Source of the DNA: a virus
Direction: 5' to 3' (one strand)
Length of the DNA stretch: 64,000 nt
IMG/VR virus record: IMGVR_UViG_3300022837_000010
Span: 1-64,000 of that record
Below, piece after piece: positions 46,074 to 54,713 of this stretch. How positions within the stretch are numbered: the stretch's first letter is position 1; every line of letters starts with the position of its first letter. Below the pieces are notes generated by a model, which saw nothing but the letters and a program-made list of their open reading frames with translations, had not been told where the DNA came from and did not search any database. Both the position numbers and the translations under genes were made by a program.

Positions 46074-48584
46074 ATGGCTACAATAGATAAATCATTACCC
46101 AATACAAAAACAGAAATTGAAATTCCTGGTGAAGAAGTAATTGTTGAAGAGCAACAAGAGATTATTGAAAGACAACAGGCCGGAGAACCTGAAATTGAAA
46201 TGAATGATGATGGTGGAGCAACCGTTAATTTTGATCCATCACAAGTTAATCCAGAAGGTGGCGAAGACCACTTTGAAAATTTAGCAGACTTTTTAGAAGA
46301 CAACGTTTTAGATCCATTGGCATCCGAGTTAATGGAAAAGTATACTAATTATAAACAATCAAGACAAGAATGGGCAGACAGTTATAGAGAAGGTTTAAAT
46401 CTTTTAGGATTTAAATACGTAACTAAAACAGAACCCTTTAGAGGAGCAAGTTCAGTAACTCACCCAGTTCTTGCAGAAGCCGTTACACAATTTCAAGCAC
46501 AAGCTTATAAAGAACTGTTGCCCGCGGATGGTCCAGTTAGAACTCAAATCATGGGAGATGCGAGTGTTGCTAAAGAAGAACAATCAAAACGTGTTAAAGA
46601 TTTTATGAATTATCAAATCATGGATCAGATGAAAGAGTATGAACCTGAATTTGATCAAATGTTATTCTATTTACCATTGTCGGGTTCAACGTTTAAAAAA
46701 GTTTATTATGATGATTTATTAGGTAGAGCAGTATCTAAATTTATTCCTGCTGAAGATTTAGTAGTACCTTATTCTGCTACTTCATTAGAAGATGCGGAAG
46801 CTGTAATTCATGTTATTCGTATGTCACCCAATGATTTACGAAAACAACAAATTAATGGTTTCTATAAAGACATTGATTTAGGAGAACCTCCTGTACAAGA
46901 AGATAAATTAAAACAAAAAGAATTAGAATTAGAAGGCATTCAACAAAACGGCCAAGAAGACATGTATACAATTTTAGAAATGCATGTTGATGTAGATTTG
47001 GAAGGACACGAAGATGTAGATCCTGAAGATGGTGAGCCCACTGGAATTAAATTACCTTATATAATTACAATTGATGAAGCAAACTCAAAAGTTTTATCTA
47101 TAAGAAGAAACTACGGCGAACAAGATCCTTTAAAAAAGAAAAAAGATTATTTTGTACACTTTAAATTTTTACCTGGTTTAGGTTTTTATGGTTTAGGATT
47201 AATTCACATGATTGGTGGTTTGTCACGTACAGCAACAGTTGCTTTAAGACAATTATTAGATGCCGGAACTTTAGCTAACTTACCTGCTGGTTTTAAAACT
47301 AGAGGTGTTAGAATGAGAGATGATGCACAACCTTTACAACCTGGAGAATTTAGAGATGTAGATGTACCAGGTGGAAATATTAAAGATCAGTTCATGCAAC
47401 TCCCTTTTAAAGGACCAGACCAAACTTTACTTCAATTAATGGGAGTAGTAGTTTCAGGAGCACAACGATTCGCGAGCATCGCAGATGCACAAGTAGGCGA
47501 TATGAATCAAGCCGCGGCTGTTGGTACAACGGTTGCGTTATTGGAGCGTGGATCTAGAGTTATGTCAGCTATTCATAAAAGATTATATGTAGGTTTAAAA
47601 AATGAATTTAGATTATTAGCGGGAGTATTTAAAAGTTACTTACCTGCAGAATATCCTTATGACGTACCCGGTGCATCGAGAAATGTTAAAGTAGCAGACT
47701 TTGATGACAAGGTAGATATCTTACCTGTTGCTGATCCTAATATTTTTTCTCAAACACAAAGAATTTCGATGGCACAAACTCAATTACAATTAGCGCAATC
47801 TAATCCTAAACTACATAATTTATATCAAGCTTATAGATCTATGTATGATGCAATTGGTGTAAAAAATGTAAATGCAATTTTACCTCCTCCTGAAACACCT
47901 ACACCAATGGATCCAAGTTTAGAACATATTTTATCAATTAGTGGTAAACCTTTTCAAGCGTATCCAGGTCAAGACCACAAAGCACATATTGATGCTCACT
48001 TAAGTTTCATGTCAATCTCTATGGTACAAAATAATCCAATGGCTATGATGGCTTTACAGAAAAATATATTAGAACATATTAGTTTAATGGCTCAAGAACA
48101 AATTCAATTAGAATATGTTGAAGAAATGAAAGAATTACAAATGATCCAACAACAATTAGGACCCATGATGCAAAATCCACAAATGATGCAGCAAAATCCA
48201 CAAGCAATGCAAGCTTCACAAAGGGTTCAACAACTAACTTCTATGATGGAATCTAGAAAAGCAGTTCTAATCGCGGAAATGACAATGGACTATGCTAAAG
48301 AAGAAGACAAAATTAGTAGCGAAGTAGGTGGTGATCCATTACTTAAACTAAAATCAAGAGAATTAGACATAAAAGCTAAAAATGATCAAGAACAAGCTAT
48401 GAATAGAGAATCAAGACTTGATTTAGACACAATGAAAGCTATGATGAATGACCAACAACACGATGAAAAGCTAGAACAGAACGAAGATTTAGCTGAATTA
48501 CGTGCGGGGGTTTCACTTACTAAACAAACAATGTCAAATCAAAGTAAAAGACAAGATTTTGGTAGGAATTTTAAGAAAAATTAA
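46074..48584 (+). CDS. Portal protein, P22 gp1-like
   Basis: An 836-residue protein with the portal layout: acidic N-terminus, SRQEWADSYREGLNLLG and FRGASSVTHPVLAEAVTQF (about 105-145), clip/wing region, and a stem around GLGLIHMIGGLSRTATVALR and LLDAGTLANLPAGFKTRGV. A long Gln/Met-rich C-terminal helix (residues 690-790) fits the barrel of P22-type portals. It forms the dodecameric DNA channel between capsid and tail and is the docking site for the terminase. Assignment is firm from size, position and pattern. Confidence 0.85.
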   Translation: MATIDKSLPNTKTEIEIPGEEVIVEEQQEIIERQQAGEPEIEMNDDGGATVNFDPSQVNPEGGEDHFENLADFLEDNVLDPLASELMEKYTNYKQSRQEWADSYREGLNLLGFKYVTKTEPFRGASSVTHPVLAEAVTQFQAQAYKELLPADGPVRTQIMGDASVAKEEQSKRVKDFMNYQIMDQMKEYEPEFDQMLFYLPLSGSTFKKVYYDDLLGRAVSKFIPAEDLVVPYSATSLEDAEAVIHVIRMSPNDLRKQQINGFYKDIDLGEPPVQEDKLKQKELELEGIQQNGQEDMYTILEMHVDVDLEGHEDVDPEDGEPTGIKLPYIITIDEANSKVLSIRRNYGEQDPLKKKKDYFVHFKFLPGLGFYGLGLIHMIGGLSRTATVALRQLLDAGTLANLPAGFKTRGVRMRDDAQPLQPGEFRDVDVPGGNIKDQFMQLPFKGPDQTLLQLMGVVVSGAQRFASIADAQVGDMNQAAAVGTTVALLERGSRVMSAIHKRLYVGLKNEFRLLAGVFKSYLPAEYPYDVPGASRNVKVADFDDKVDILPVADPNIFSQTQRISMAQTQLQLAQSNPKLHNLYQAYRSMYDAIGVKNVNAILPPPETPTPMDPSLEHILSISGKPFQAYPGQDHKAHIDAHLSFMSISMVQNNPMAMMALQKNILEHISLMAQEQIQLEYVEEMKELQMIQQQLGPMMQNPQMMQQNPQAMQASQRVQQLTSMMESRKAVLIAEMTMDYAKEEDKISSEVGGDPLLKLKSRELDIKAKNDQEQAMNRESRLDLDTMKAMMNDQQHDEKLEQNEDLAELRAGVSLTKQTMSNQSKRQDFGRNFKKN

Positions 48585-48610
48585 GTATAATAATCTAAAA
48601 GGAGATAAAT

Positions 48611-48814
48611 ATGGATAAAGATTGGCAAAGAGGCTCTAAATTTATGAATGACGACGTCAAGATTGAAAAAGAACTTGGTTGTGGTCATGATGGTTATCAA
48701 ACAGGCGGTAAAACTATTGAAATGACTAGTGATACTGAATCACAGACTGTGACTGTTAAAGGAACTAAAAGAATGAGAGCTGACAAGAAACCTGTAAAAG
48801 CTACCTGGTATTAA
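48611..48814 (+). CDS. Small hypothetical protein (67 aa)
   Basis: Encodes MDKDWQRGSKFMNDDVKIEK, then GHDGYQTGGKTIEMTSDTES and a basic end. AAGGAGATAAAT gives a strong start. Short linker-like protein next to the portal. Function unknown. Confidence 0.6.
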   Translation: MDKDWQRGSKFMNDDVKIEKELGCGHDGYQTGGKTIEMTSDTESQTVTVKGTKRMRADKKPVKATWY

Positions 48815-48815
48815 T

Positions 48816-49193
48816 ATGTGGTTATCGGCAATTAAATTAGCCGTTTCTGCAGGAAGTCACATTTACAAAAATAAGCAACAGACAAAAATGCTTATGTCAG
48901 ATGCTGCTATGAAACATGCTCAAAAAATGAGTACTGGAGAATTAGAGTATTCAGGAAAATTACTAGAAGCTAGACAATCAGACTGGAAAGACGAATTTAT
49001 TTTGGTTTTACTTTCAATCCCTATAGTAATGTTAGGCTATTCTGTATGGTCAGATAATCCTGTACATATGGAGAAAATGGAGTTATTCTTTTTTCACTTT
49101 GGAAATTTACCTTTTTGGTATCAAACAATTTTTGTAGGAGTTATTGCATCCGTCTATGGACTTAAAGCAACAGATCTTATAAAAAGAAAATAA
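48816..49193 (+). CDS. Three-segment membrane protein, holin-like
   Basis: A 125-residue protein with a Lys-rich helical N-terminus, then hydrophobic segments at about 72-90 (FILVLLSIPIVMLGYSVW) and 103-122 (WYQTIFVGVIASVYGL). The pattern WKDEF-hydrophobic-WSDNP...PFWYQT, then VIASVYGLKAT, is close to the GTA-type 3TM holin-like family. It lies in the head operon, not by the endolysin. Holin function is a good guess; some phages keep it here. Confidence 0.6.
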   Translation: MWLSAIKLAVSAGSHIYKNKQQTKMLMSDAAMKHAQKMSTGELEYSGKLLEARQSDWKDEFILVLLSIPIVMLGYSVWSDNPVHMEKMELFFFHFGNLPFWYQTIFVGVIASVYGLKATDLIKRK

Positions 49194-49195
49194 TA

Positions 49196-49360
49196 ATGGA
49201 AAAACTAAAATCATTTATTAGTTGGCCAATAGAAATTGGTAGAACTATATTTACTAAACTTGTAGATAAAATCTTTGGTAAAAGATGTTTGTGTCCTGAT
49301 GACATGATGAGAAAACATCAACCCATGAGATGTAAACTATGTGGTAAAATTAATGCCTAA
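49196..49360 (+). CDS. Small zinc-knuckle protein (54 aa)
   Basis: Encodes MEKLKSFISWPIEIGRTIFT, then CLCPDDMM and CKLCGKINA, giving a C-X-C and a C-X2-C pair. It overlaps the next gene by 8 bases. Zinc binding plausible; role unknown. Confidence 0.6.
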   Translation: MEKLKSFISWPIEIGRTIFTKLVDKIFGKRCLCPDDMMRKHQPMRCKLCGKINA

Positions 49361-49595
49361 AACTGCCGCATGGCAAAGAAAAGAAGGCAAAGCTAAATCA
49401 GGTGGATTGAATGCTAAAGGTAGAGCAAGTTATACAAAAGGTACTTTAAAAGCACCTAGCAAAGTAGTAGGCAATAAAAGAAGAGCTTCGTTTTGTGCAA
49501 GAATGGGTGGAATGAAAAAAAAACTTACTTCTGCTAAAACAGCAAGAGATCCTAATTCAAGAATTAATAAATCATTAAGAGCGTGGAACTGTTAA
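49353..49595 (+). CDS. DUF6321-like conserved basic protein
   Basis: The ATG at 49353 gives 80 residues: MPKTAAWQRKEGKAKSGGLN, GRASYTKGTLKAPSK, then RRASFCARMGGMKKKLTSAK and ARDPNSRINKSLRAWNC. This strongly conserved sequence is found in many marine phages, and I know it as DUF6321. Very basic with conserved Cys. Function not known to me. Stop overlaps the next ATG (TAATG). Confidence 0.82.
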   Translation: MPKTAAWQRKEGKAKSGGLNAKGRASYTKGTLKAPSKVVGNKRRASFCARMGGMKKKLTSAKTARDPNSRINKSLRAWNC

Positions 49596-49762
49596 TGAGA
49601 GATACTAAAGCTATTGAAGCTTTTTTAAAAGAAAATTACAAAAAGATAAAACAGATGAGTTTATTTAGATACTTGAAAAAAGAAGTAGAAACAGGGGCTA
49701 GCGGAACTCAAAATTATGTGATAAAAAAAGGACCCAATAAAGATAAAATAGCAAAAAAATAG
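49595..49762 (+). CDS. Small basic hypothetical protein (55 aa)
   Basis: Encodes MRDTKAIEAFLKENYKKIKQ, helical, then GASGTQNYVIKKGPNKDKIA. Overlaps the DUF6321-like gene by one base. Function unknown. Confidence 0.55.
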   Translation: MRDTKAIEAFLKENYKKIKQMSLFRYLKKEVETGASGTQNYVIKKGPNKDKIAKK

Positions 49763-49771
49763 GAGAAGAGA

Positions 49772-50011
49772 ATGGACGAAATAGTAATAGTAAGCAAAAC
49801 ACAAAAAGCGTTACAACAAAGACTACAAGATATAGGCGATGTTCTTTTAGCTGGAGGGGTTGACACAATGGAAAAATACCGCTATCTAGTAGGACAAGCA
49901 CACGGAATACAATTAACATTACAGGATATCTCTAACCTGCTAAATCCAAAGGAGCAAAAAAATGAGCAAGGAAACGTTATCGACATTAAAAAAGGAAGCG
50001 CCGAAGATTAA
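49772..50011 (+). CDS. Small helical protein (79 aa)
   Basis: Encodes MDEIVIVSKTQKALQQRLQD, then VLLAGGVDTMEKYRYLVGQA and LTLQDISNLLN. AGGAGAAGAG precedes the ATG. It overlaps the GroES-like gene by 50 bases in a different frame, a long overlap, which argues for conserved arrangement. No function recognised. Confidence 0.6.
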   Translation: MDEIVIVSKTQKALQQRLQDIGDVLLAGGVDTMEKYRYLVGQAHGIQLTLQDISNLLNPKEQKNEQGNVIDIKKGSAED

Positions 50012-50435
50012 ATTCGGTCTTCAAGACAAATACGAAGAAGAGAATAAAAATTTAGCCCCAGAACAGGAACCCTTAACTCCAGAAAATATTGGAAGTGAAA
50101 CGGTTGATGAGTTACCAACTCCATCTGGATATAGACTTTTAGTTTTACCTTTCACCCCAAAAAATAAATCAGCGGGTGGAATTATATTTTCTCAAGAATC
50201 ATTAGACAAAGCAAGAATAGCTACAACCTGTGGTTATGTTCTAAAGATGGGAGATTTAGCATACAAGGATAAAGATAAGTTTGGAGAGCCTTGGTGTAAA
50301 AAAGGAGATTGGGTTATTTTTGCTCGCTATGCGGGTTCGAGATTACCAATTGAAGGTGGTGAAGTGAGAATACTTAACGATGATGAAGTTTTGGGAACTG
50401 TTAAAGATCCTGAATCTGTTCTTCATTTAATTTAA
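49962..50435 (+). CDS. GroES-like co-chaperonin
   Basis: A 157-residue protein with a 50-residue charged N-terminal extension and a GroES-type core: SGYRLLVLPFTPKNKSAGGI, a mobile-loop-like segment IIFSQESLDKARIA, CGYVLKMGDLAYKD, WVIFARYAGSRLP and RILNDDEVLGTVKDPE. Phage co-chaperonins replace host GroES so that GroEL can fold large capsid proteins. Encoded two genes ahead of the scaffold, which fits. The extension is not typical. Confidence 0.8.
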   Translation: MSKETLSTLKKEAPKIKFGLQDKYEEENKNLAPEQEPLTPENIGSETVDELPTPSGYRLLVLPFTPKNKSAGGIIFSQESLDKARIATTCGYVLKMGDLAYKDKDKFGEPWCKKGDWVIFARYAGSRLPIEGGEVRILNDDEVLGTVKDPESVLHLI

Positions 50436-50451
50436 CAACATAGGAAAAACT

Positions 50452-51408
50452 ATGCCAGAAGATATAAGAGCATCAGAAGAGTTAATTGACGTAGGCGAAA
50501 CAGTCGGCGCAGATATTAATTTTGATGAAAAAGGCGATGCGGTAAAACAAGAAGAAATAAAAGAAGACATTGAAGTTGAAGAGATAATTGAAGAAACTAA
50601 AACTGAACCTCTTGAAACTAAAAAAGAAGAAAAAGATGAGTTAAAAGATTACAGTGAAGGCGTTCAAAAACGTATTGCTAAACTAACTCGTAAAATGAGA
50701 GAAGCGGAAAGACAGAGAGAAGAAGCTGTTACATATGCTCAATCAGTTACACAGCAAAAAAATCAAGCAGAAAATAGATTGTCTAAATTAGATAAATCTT
50801 ATGTTTCTGAATTTGAAAGCAGAGTTACAACTAGTTTAGCAGCAGCTAAATTAGCTTTAAGAAATGCTATTGAATCTCAAAACGTAGATGCACAAATTGC
50901 AGCACAAGAACAGTTAGCTAATCTATCTGTAGAAAATGCTAGATTAAGATCTATGAAAGTTGTTGAAATAGACGAGCCTAGACAAAAAGAAGTTAGGGTT
51001 AATCCTCAACAACGACCTACTACACCACAATCAGACCCTAGGGCTGAAGAATGGGCTAGTAAGAATGGTTGGTTTGGAAATGACACTGCTATGACTTATA
51101 CAGCTTTTGATATACATAAAAAGCTTGTAGAAGAAGAAGGATATGACCCAAAATCTGATGAATATTATGAGGAAGTTGATACAAGAATAAGAGTTGAATT
51201 CCCCCATAAATTTGATAAGATAATAAGTAATACTACAGAAAGAGCAAAACCTGCTCAATCCGTAGCTTCAGCATCACGTTCGGCTCAATCAGGACGCAGC
51301 AAAAAAACTGTGAAACTCTCGCCATCACAGGTAGCAATAGCTAAAAGATTAGGCGTGCCATTAGAAGACTATGCGAAACAATTAAACAATATCACGGAAG
51401 GACAATAA
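50452..51408 (+). CDS. Scaffolding protein
   Basis: A 318-residue protein: acidic, Glu/Lys-rich N-terminus, a long coiled-coil (residues 85-160: IAKLTRKMREAERQREEAVT, AENRLSKLDK) and a basic C-terminus (GRSKKTVKLSPSQVAIAKRL) that could bind the capsid protein. Position directly upstream of decoration and major capsid genes and this composition are typical of phage scaffolds. No protease motif. Confidence 0.78.
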   Translation: MPEDIRASEELIDVGETVGADINFDEKGDAVKQEEIKEDIEVEEIIEETKTEPLETKKEEKDELKDYSEGVQKRIAKLTRKMREAERQREEAVTYAQSVTQQKNQAENRLSKLDKSYVSEFESRVTTSLAAAKLALRNAIESQNVDAQIAAQEQLANLSVENARLRSMKVVEIDEPRQKEVRVNPQQRPTTPQSDPRAEEWASKNGWFGNDTAMTYTAFDIHKKLVEEEGYDPKSDEYYEEVDTRIRVEFPHKFDKIISNTTERAKPAQSVASASRSAQSGRSKKTVKLSPSQVAIAKRLGVPLEDYAKQLNNITEGQ

Positions 51409-51412
51409 GCAT

Positions 51413-51880
51413 ATGGACAATGAAACAATAAAAACTTCTCGTGCGAGTCAAACAAGAACAAAGGTCGAAGCACCTAAAACTTGGACTCCACCCAACTCAC
51501 TTGATGCACCACCTGCGCCCGAAGGGTTCAGACATAGATGGATTAGAGTAGAAATTCTTGGTCAAGACGATACTAAAAATTTATCGGCTAGGTTAAGAGA
51601 AGGATGGGAGTTAGTGAGAGCTGACGAATATCCAGATTCTGCATACCCAACTATGGATCAAAAATCAGGAAAATATTCCGGTGTCATAGGTGTAGGAGGC
51701 CTTGTGCTAGCAAGGATACCCGAAGGAATCGCAAAATCTCGAGAACAGTATTTTCAAAAACTTACTAAAGAACGAGACGAAGCAGTAAACAACGATTTGC
51801 TTAAGGAACAGCACCCAAGTATGCCAATCAATCAAGAGAGGCAGACTCGTGTAACTTTTGGTGGTTCAAAGAAAAGCTAA
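51413..51880 (+). CDS. Conserved head-region protein (155 aa)
   Basis: Contains WTPPNSLDAPPAPEGFRHRW, IRVEILGQDDTKNLSARLRE and GWELVRADEYPDSAYP, a conserved phage family of unknown name that usually sits between scaffold and capsid genes. The long C-terminal part is helical (RIPEGIAKSREQYFQKLTKE). Possibly a minor capsid component. Confidence 0.68.
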   Translation: MDNETIKTSRASQTRTKVEAPKTWTPPNSLDAPPAPEGFRHRWIRVEILGQDDTKNLSARLREGWELVRADEYPDSAYPTMDQKSGKYSGVIGVGGLVLARIPEGIAKSREQYFQKLTKERDEAVNNDLLKEQHPSMPINQERQTRVTFGGSKKS

Positions 51881-51923
51881 TTTTTTAGTAATTCCTACCC
51901 AACAAAATAAATTAACTAGTATG

Positions 51924-51939
51924 AAGTCCATGTGGACTT
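51924..51939 (+). terminator. Short hairpin before the decoration gene
   Basis: AAGTCC (51924-51929) pairs with GGACTT (51934-51939) around ATGT, followed by TGTAC. It lies between the head-region gene and the decoration-like gene and may set relative expression. Weak as a terminator. Confidence 0.4.
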
Positions 51940-51968
51940 TGTACATACATTAAAAGGAAACAAATACT

Positions 51969-52616
51969 ATGGCAAATGCAAGTACAGTAGGATTTGGACT
52001 TAAGGCGATCAATACAGTTGGACAAACTCCAGCTACTTCTGGTCAAGCGGAGTACAAAATCCAAACGGCACCAGGCGTAGCATCTAATAAAGGTGATCCA
52101 ATGTCTACACAAGATGCAGGCAATCAGGGTTATCAACAAGATGCTGGCTTTACACTAACAGATGATGGCGGAGCAGGAGCAGCAGCATGGGCAAATAATG
52201 CCGATGCACTTCTAACCGGCGTGTTCAACGGAGCATTCTTTGTAGACGCTTCGGGAAAACCAACTTTCAGCAATAACATTGTTGCAGGTCAAACTACATC
52301 TGTTGATTATAACACTGGAACAAATGAAATTTCAGCGTTTATAATGAACAACCCGTTCCAACAATATGTAATAAAAGCGGATGCAGCTGTTGCACAAACC
52401 TTAATCGGTGGTGCTAGCAACTTCAACACTTTAAACTACACAGCTACAGACAATAAAAGTGGGCAATCAATTGCTAAACTTAATATTGCTTCTGCGGCAG
52501 CAACTGGAATGTTTAAATTAATTGGTTACGCTAACGATCTAGAGAACAAAGATTTCACTGTTGCAGGTGGAAATGTTGTTGTTGCGATTGCTGGTGGAGC
52601 TGGTTTATACGCATAA
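51969..52616 (+). CDS. Head decoration-like structural protein
   Basis: A 215-residue protein rich in Ala/Gly/Thr and beta strands (FGLKAINTVGQTPATSGQAE, TGVFNGAFFVDASGKPTF, QYVIKADAAVAQTLIGGASN, AGGAGLYA). It stands directly before the major capsid gene and ends with the same strand-turn style as capsid-stabilising proteins of cyanophages. Abundant-virion-protein composition. Name is inferred. Confidence 0.65.
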   Translation: MANASTVGFGLKAINTVGQTPATSGQAEYKIQTAPGVASNKGDPMSTQDAGNQGYQQDAGFTLTDDGGAGAAAWANNADALLTGVFNGAFFVDASGKPTFSNNIVAGQTTSVDYNTGTNEISAFIMNNPFQQYVIKADAAVAQTLIGGASNFNTLNYTATDNKSGQSIAKLNIASAAATGMFKLIGYANDLENKDFTVAGGNVVVAIAGGAGLYA

Positions 52617-52642
52617 TCAATCTAAATAGGAGATAAGAAAAC

Positions 52643-53548
52643 ATGGCAATATCAAGAGCACAACTAGTTAAAGAACTAGAGCCAGGTCTAAATGCACTAT
52701 TTGGACTTGAATACAAACAATACGCAGATGAAACAAAAGAGATATTTGATACGGAATCTTCAGACAGAGCGTTTGAAGAAGAAGTGATGCTATCTGGTTT
52801 CGGAAATGCAGCAGTTAAACCTGAAGGCCAAGGCATTCAGTTTGACGACGCACAAGAAACTTTCACTGCAAGATACACTAACGAAACGATCGCGCTAGCG
52901 TTCGCAATCACTGAAGAAGCGATTGAGGACAATTTGTATGACAGACTTGCGTCTAGATATACAAAAGCCCTAGCAAGATCTATGGCGTCTACTAAAAATG
53001 TAAAAGGTGCGGCAGTATTGAACAATGCGTTCACTGCAGCTTTTGCAGGTGGTGACGGAGTAGAACTTTGTTCTGCTGTTCACCCTACTTTAGCAGGAAC
53101 TTTCTCTAATGAACCAGCAACAGCTGCGGATTTAAATGAAACTTCTCTAGAACAAGCTATAATTGACATTTCTGCTTTCACAGATGAAAGAGGTTTGAAA
53201 ATTGCTGCGAGAGGAATGAAAATGATCATTCCACCTCAATTGCAATTCACAGCTGACAGATTGTTAAATACAGCAGGTAGAACAGGAACTGCAGATAATG
53301 ATATCAATGCAATCAAAAACATGGGAATGATAGCTGGCGGTTATACAGTAAATCATTACCTAACTGACACTGATGCGTGGTTCGTTAAAACTGATGTTCC
53401 AAATGGTCTAAAACACTTTAATAGATCGCCTATCAAAACTACTATGGAAGGTGACTTCGATACTGGTAATGTTAGATACAAAGCTAGAGAGAGATACGTT
53501 TTTGGTTTCTCTGACCCTAGAGGAATCTACGGATCTCCAGGAGCATAG
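52643..53548 (+). CDS. Major capsid protein
   Basis: A 301-residue protein, MAISRAQLVKELEPGLNALF, with ITEEAIEDNLYDRLASRYTK (long-helix region), ALARSMASTKNVKGAAVLNN, KMIIPPQLQFTADRLLNTA and VRYKARERYVFGFSDPRGIY. This matches HK97-fold capsid proteins with the spine helix and A-domain order found in podoviruses. GGAGATAAGA precedes it and a strong terminator follows, as expected for a highly expressed gene. Confidence 0.85.
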   Translation: MAISRAQLVKELEPGLNALFGLEYKQYADETKEIFDTESSDRAFEEEVMLSGFGNAAVKPEGQGIQFDDAQETFTARYTNETIALAFAITEEAIEDNLYDRLASRYTKALARSMASTKNVKGAAVLNNAFTAAFAGGDGVELCSAVHPTLAGTFSNEPATAADLNETSLEQAIIDISAFTDERGLKIAARGMKMIIPPQLQFTADRLLNTAGRTGTADNDINAIKNMGMIAGGYTVNHYLTDTDAWFVKTDVPNGLKHFNRSPIKTTMEGDFDTGNVRYKARERYVFGFSDPRGIYGSPGA

Positions 53549-53559
53549 TAAATAATTTA

Positions 53560-53587
53560 AAGGGCCGCCTAAAAACGGCCCTTTTTT
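53560..53587 (+). terminator. Strong terminator after the capsid gene
   Basis: AAGGGCCG (53560-53567) pairs with CGGCCCTT (53576-53583) with an 8-base loop, then T6. It follows the capsid stop by 11 bases. A TATAAT (53591-53596) immediately follows, compatible with re-initiation for the next gene, but no good -35 was seen. Confidence 0.85.
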
Positions 53588-53607
53588 AACTATAATAAGG
53601 TGTGAAA

Positions 53608-53868
53608 ATGAAAAAAACTTCCATAAATATCTGGGCTTACAACCATCATGCAAAATTTAATATAGAGCATGTTGAAGATACTGCTGAATCTGTAGAAAAA
53701 GCGGTACTTGACAAGTTGGGAGAAAACAGTATAGTGTGGGAGAATCTCGGAAACAACTATAATAACGGGGTTAGTCGAATAACTTATGAGGAGGTTATAG
53801 ATGATACAAGACCTATACAAACAAAAAAGGTCCTTGGAGTTGAAGTGGCAACAGGAGCATTTGGATAA
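53608..53868 (+). CDS. Small hypothetical protein (86 aa)
   Basis: The ATG at 53608 gives MKKTSINIWAYNHHAKFNIE, then VLDKLGENSIVWENLGNNYN. The AATAAGGTGTGAAA leader supports this start. No family recognised. It overlaps the next gene by 68 bases. Confidence 0.6.
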   Translation: MKKTSINIWAYNHHAKFNIEHVEDTAESVEKAVLDKLGENSIVWENLGNNYNNGVSRITYEEVIDDTRPIQTKKVLGVEVATGAFG

Positions 53869-54010
53869 TAACAGATATACTCTTGACATGGTTAGGATAG
53901 ATGACACGATTAAAAAGGTCATTACTAACATAAAGCTTGAAGAAGCTAGAATTGCTCACTTACAAAACAGAGTAGAAGACTCTGCTCCACAAGTTTCTGT
54001 AGCTACTTAA
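53801..54010 (+). CDS. Small coiled-coil protein (69 aa)
   Basis: Encodes MIQDLYKQKRSLELKWQQEH and a continuous helix (RIDDTIKKVITNIKLEEARI), ending DSAPQVSVAT. GAGGTTATAG precedes the ATG. Unknown role, possibly a virion assembly factor. Confidence 0.6.
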   Translation: MIQDLYKQKRSLELKWQQEHLDNNRYTLDMVRIDDTIKKVITNIKLEEARIAHLQNRVEDSAPQVSVAT

Positions 54011-54056
54011 GACATAAAGCTACATCGCTAAAATCGCACTTTTACTACAGGATCTC

Positions 54057-54085
54057 TTGCACTCTATTCAAAACTAGTGTATAAA
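54057..54085 (+). promoter_or_regulatory. Promoter of the 54 kb structural genes
   Basis: TTGCAC (54057-54062), 17-base spacer, TATAAA (54080-54085). The message would carry a leader of about 80 bases with the hairpin at 54109-54156. Confidence 0.55.
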
Positions 54086-54108
54086 TTACATACTATACAT
54101 ATATTAAT

Positions 54109-54156
54109 ATTTTACATAGACGCGGTATAGTCGACGGCCTAGAGACTATGTAAAAT
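54109..54156 (+). promoter_or_regulatory. Long hairpin in the leader
   Basis: An 11-bp perfect stem (ATTTTACATAG with CTATGTAAAAT) closes a GC-rich 26-base loop containing GTCGAC, just before AGGAGAATAATC and the ATG at 54174. A second pairing (ATAGTC with GACTAT) would compete. It may protect or control this message. Confidence 0.5.
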
Positions 54157-54173
54157 CAACTAGGAGAATAATC

Positions 54174-54656
54174 ATGGCAACAACATCGTTTCAAGGGATC
54201 GTAAGATCATATGGCGGACAAGACAAATCATCTGGAGCAACTCCAAGTGTATTACTTTTATCAGAAGTAATTTCATTCAATGCAGCAGCAACAGCTGTTT
54301 CTTTAACACCAGTTAGAATTGGTACAAGTGCTACAACAGGTTTAACTTTTGTTTTACCAGCAGGCGCTATACCCGTTTCATTTTCAGTAGTGGCAGCATC
54401 AGTAGGTGCAGGTTCTACAGTTGATATAGGAACTACAGCTGATGTAGATGGCTTCTTTAATGAAGTAGCTTCTATTACAAAAGGAACTCTTGCAGGTGCA
54501 GATGGCGCTTTAGTTATTCCAGCAGGTATTCCAGCTAATGCTACAGTAGCGGCTTCAGTAGGCGCAACTGCAGGTACAGGAACTGTTACAGGTGTATTTA
54601 CTTATACTGTCGTAGACAATGCTAAAGCAGGCGAAGGACAACCTGAATTAGTATAA
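54174..54656 (+). CDS. Structural protein, beta-rich (160 aa)
   Basis: Encodes MATTSFQGIVRSYGGQDKSS, then VRIGTSATTGLTFVLPAGAI and an Ala/Gly/Val-rich body, with TYTVVDN near the end. The composition fits a small abundant virion protein; the start resembles phage head-decoration proteins. Stands between capsid and connector genes. Confidence 0.65.
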   Translation: MATTSFQGIVRSYGGQDKSSGATPSVLLLSEVISFNAAATAVSLTPVRIGTSATTGLTFVLPAGAIPVSFSVVAASVGAGSTVDIGTTADVDGFFNEVASITKGTLAGADGALVIPAGIPANATVAASVGATAGTGTVTGVFTYTVVDNAKAGEGQPELV

Positions 54657-54671
54657 TAAATAATTAATTAG

Positions 54672-54689
54672 TGTGGGCTTCGGCCCACA
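54672..54689 (+). terminator. Hairpin with TTCG loop
   Basis: TGTGGGC (54672-54678) pairs with GCCCACA (54683-54689) around TTCG. TTT follows. Probably partial terminator or mRNA-end stabiliser for the preceding abundant protein. Confidence 0.7.
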
Positions 54690-54713
54690 TTTAAAAATTT
54701 AAAGGAGAAAAAC

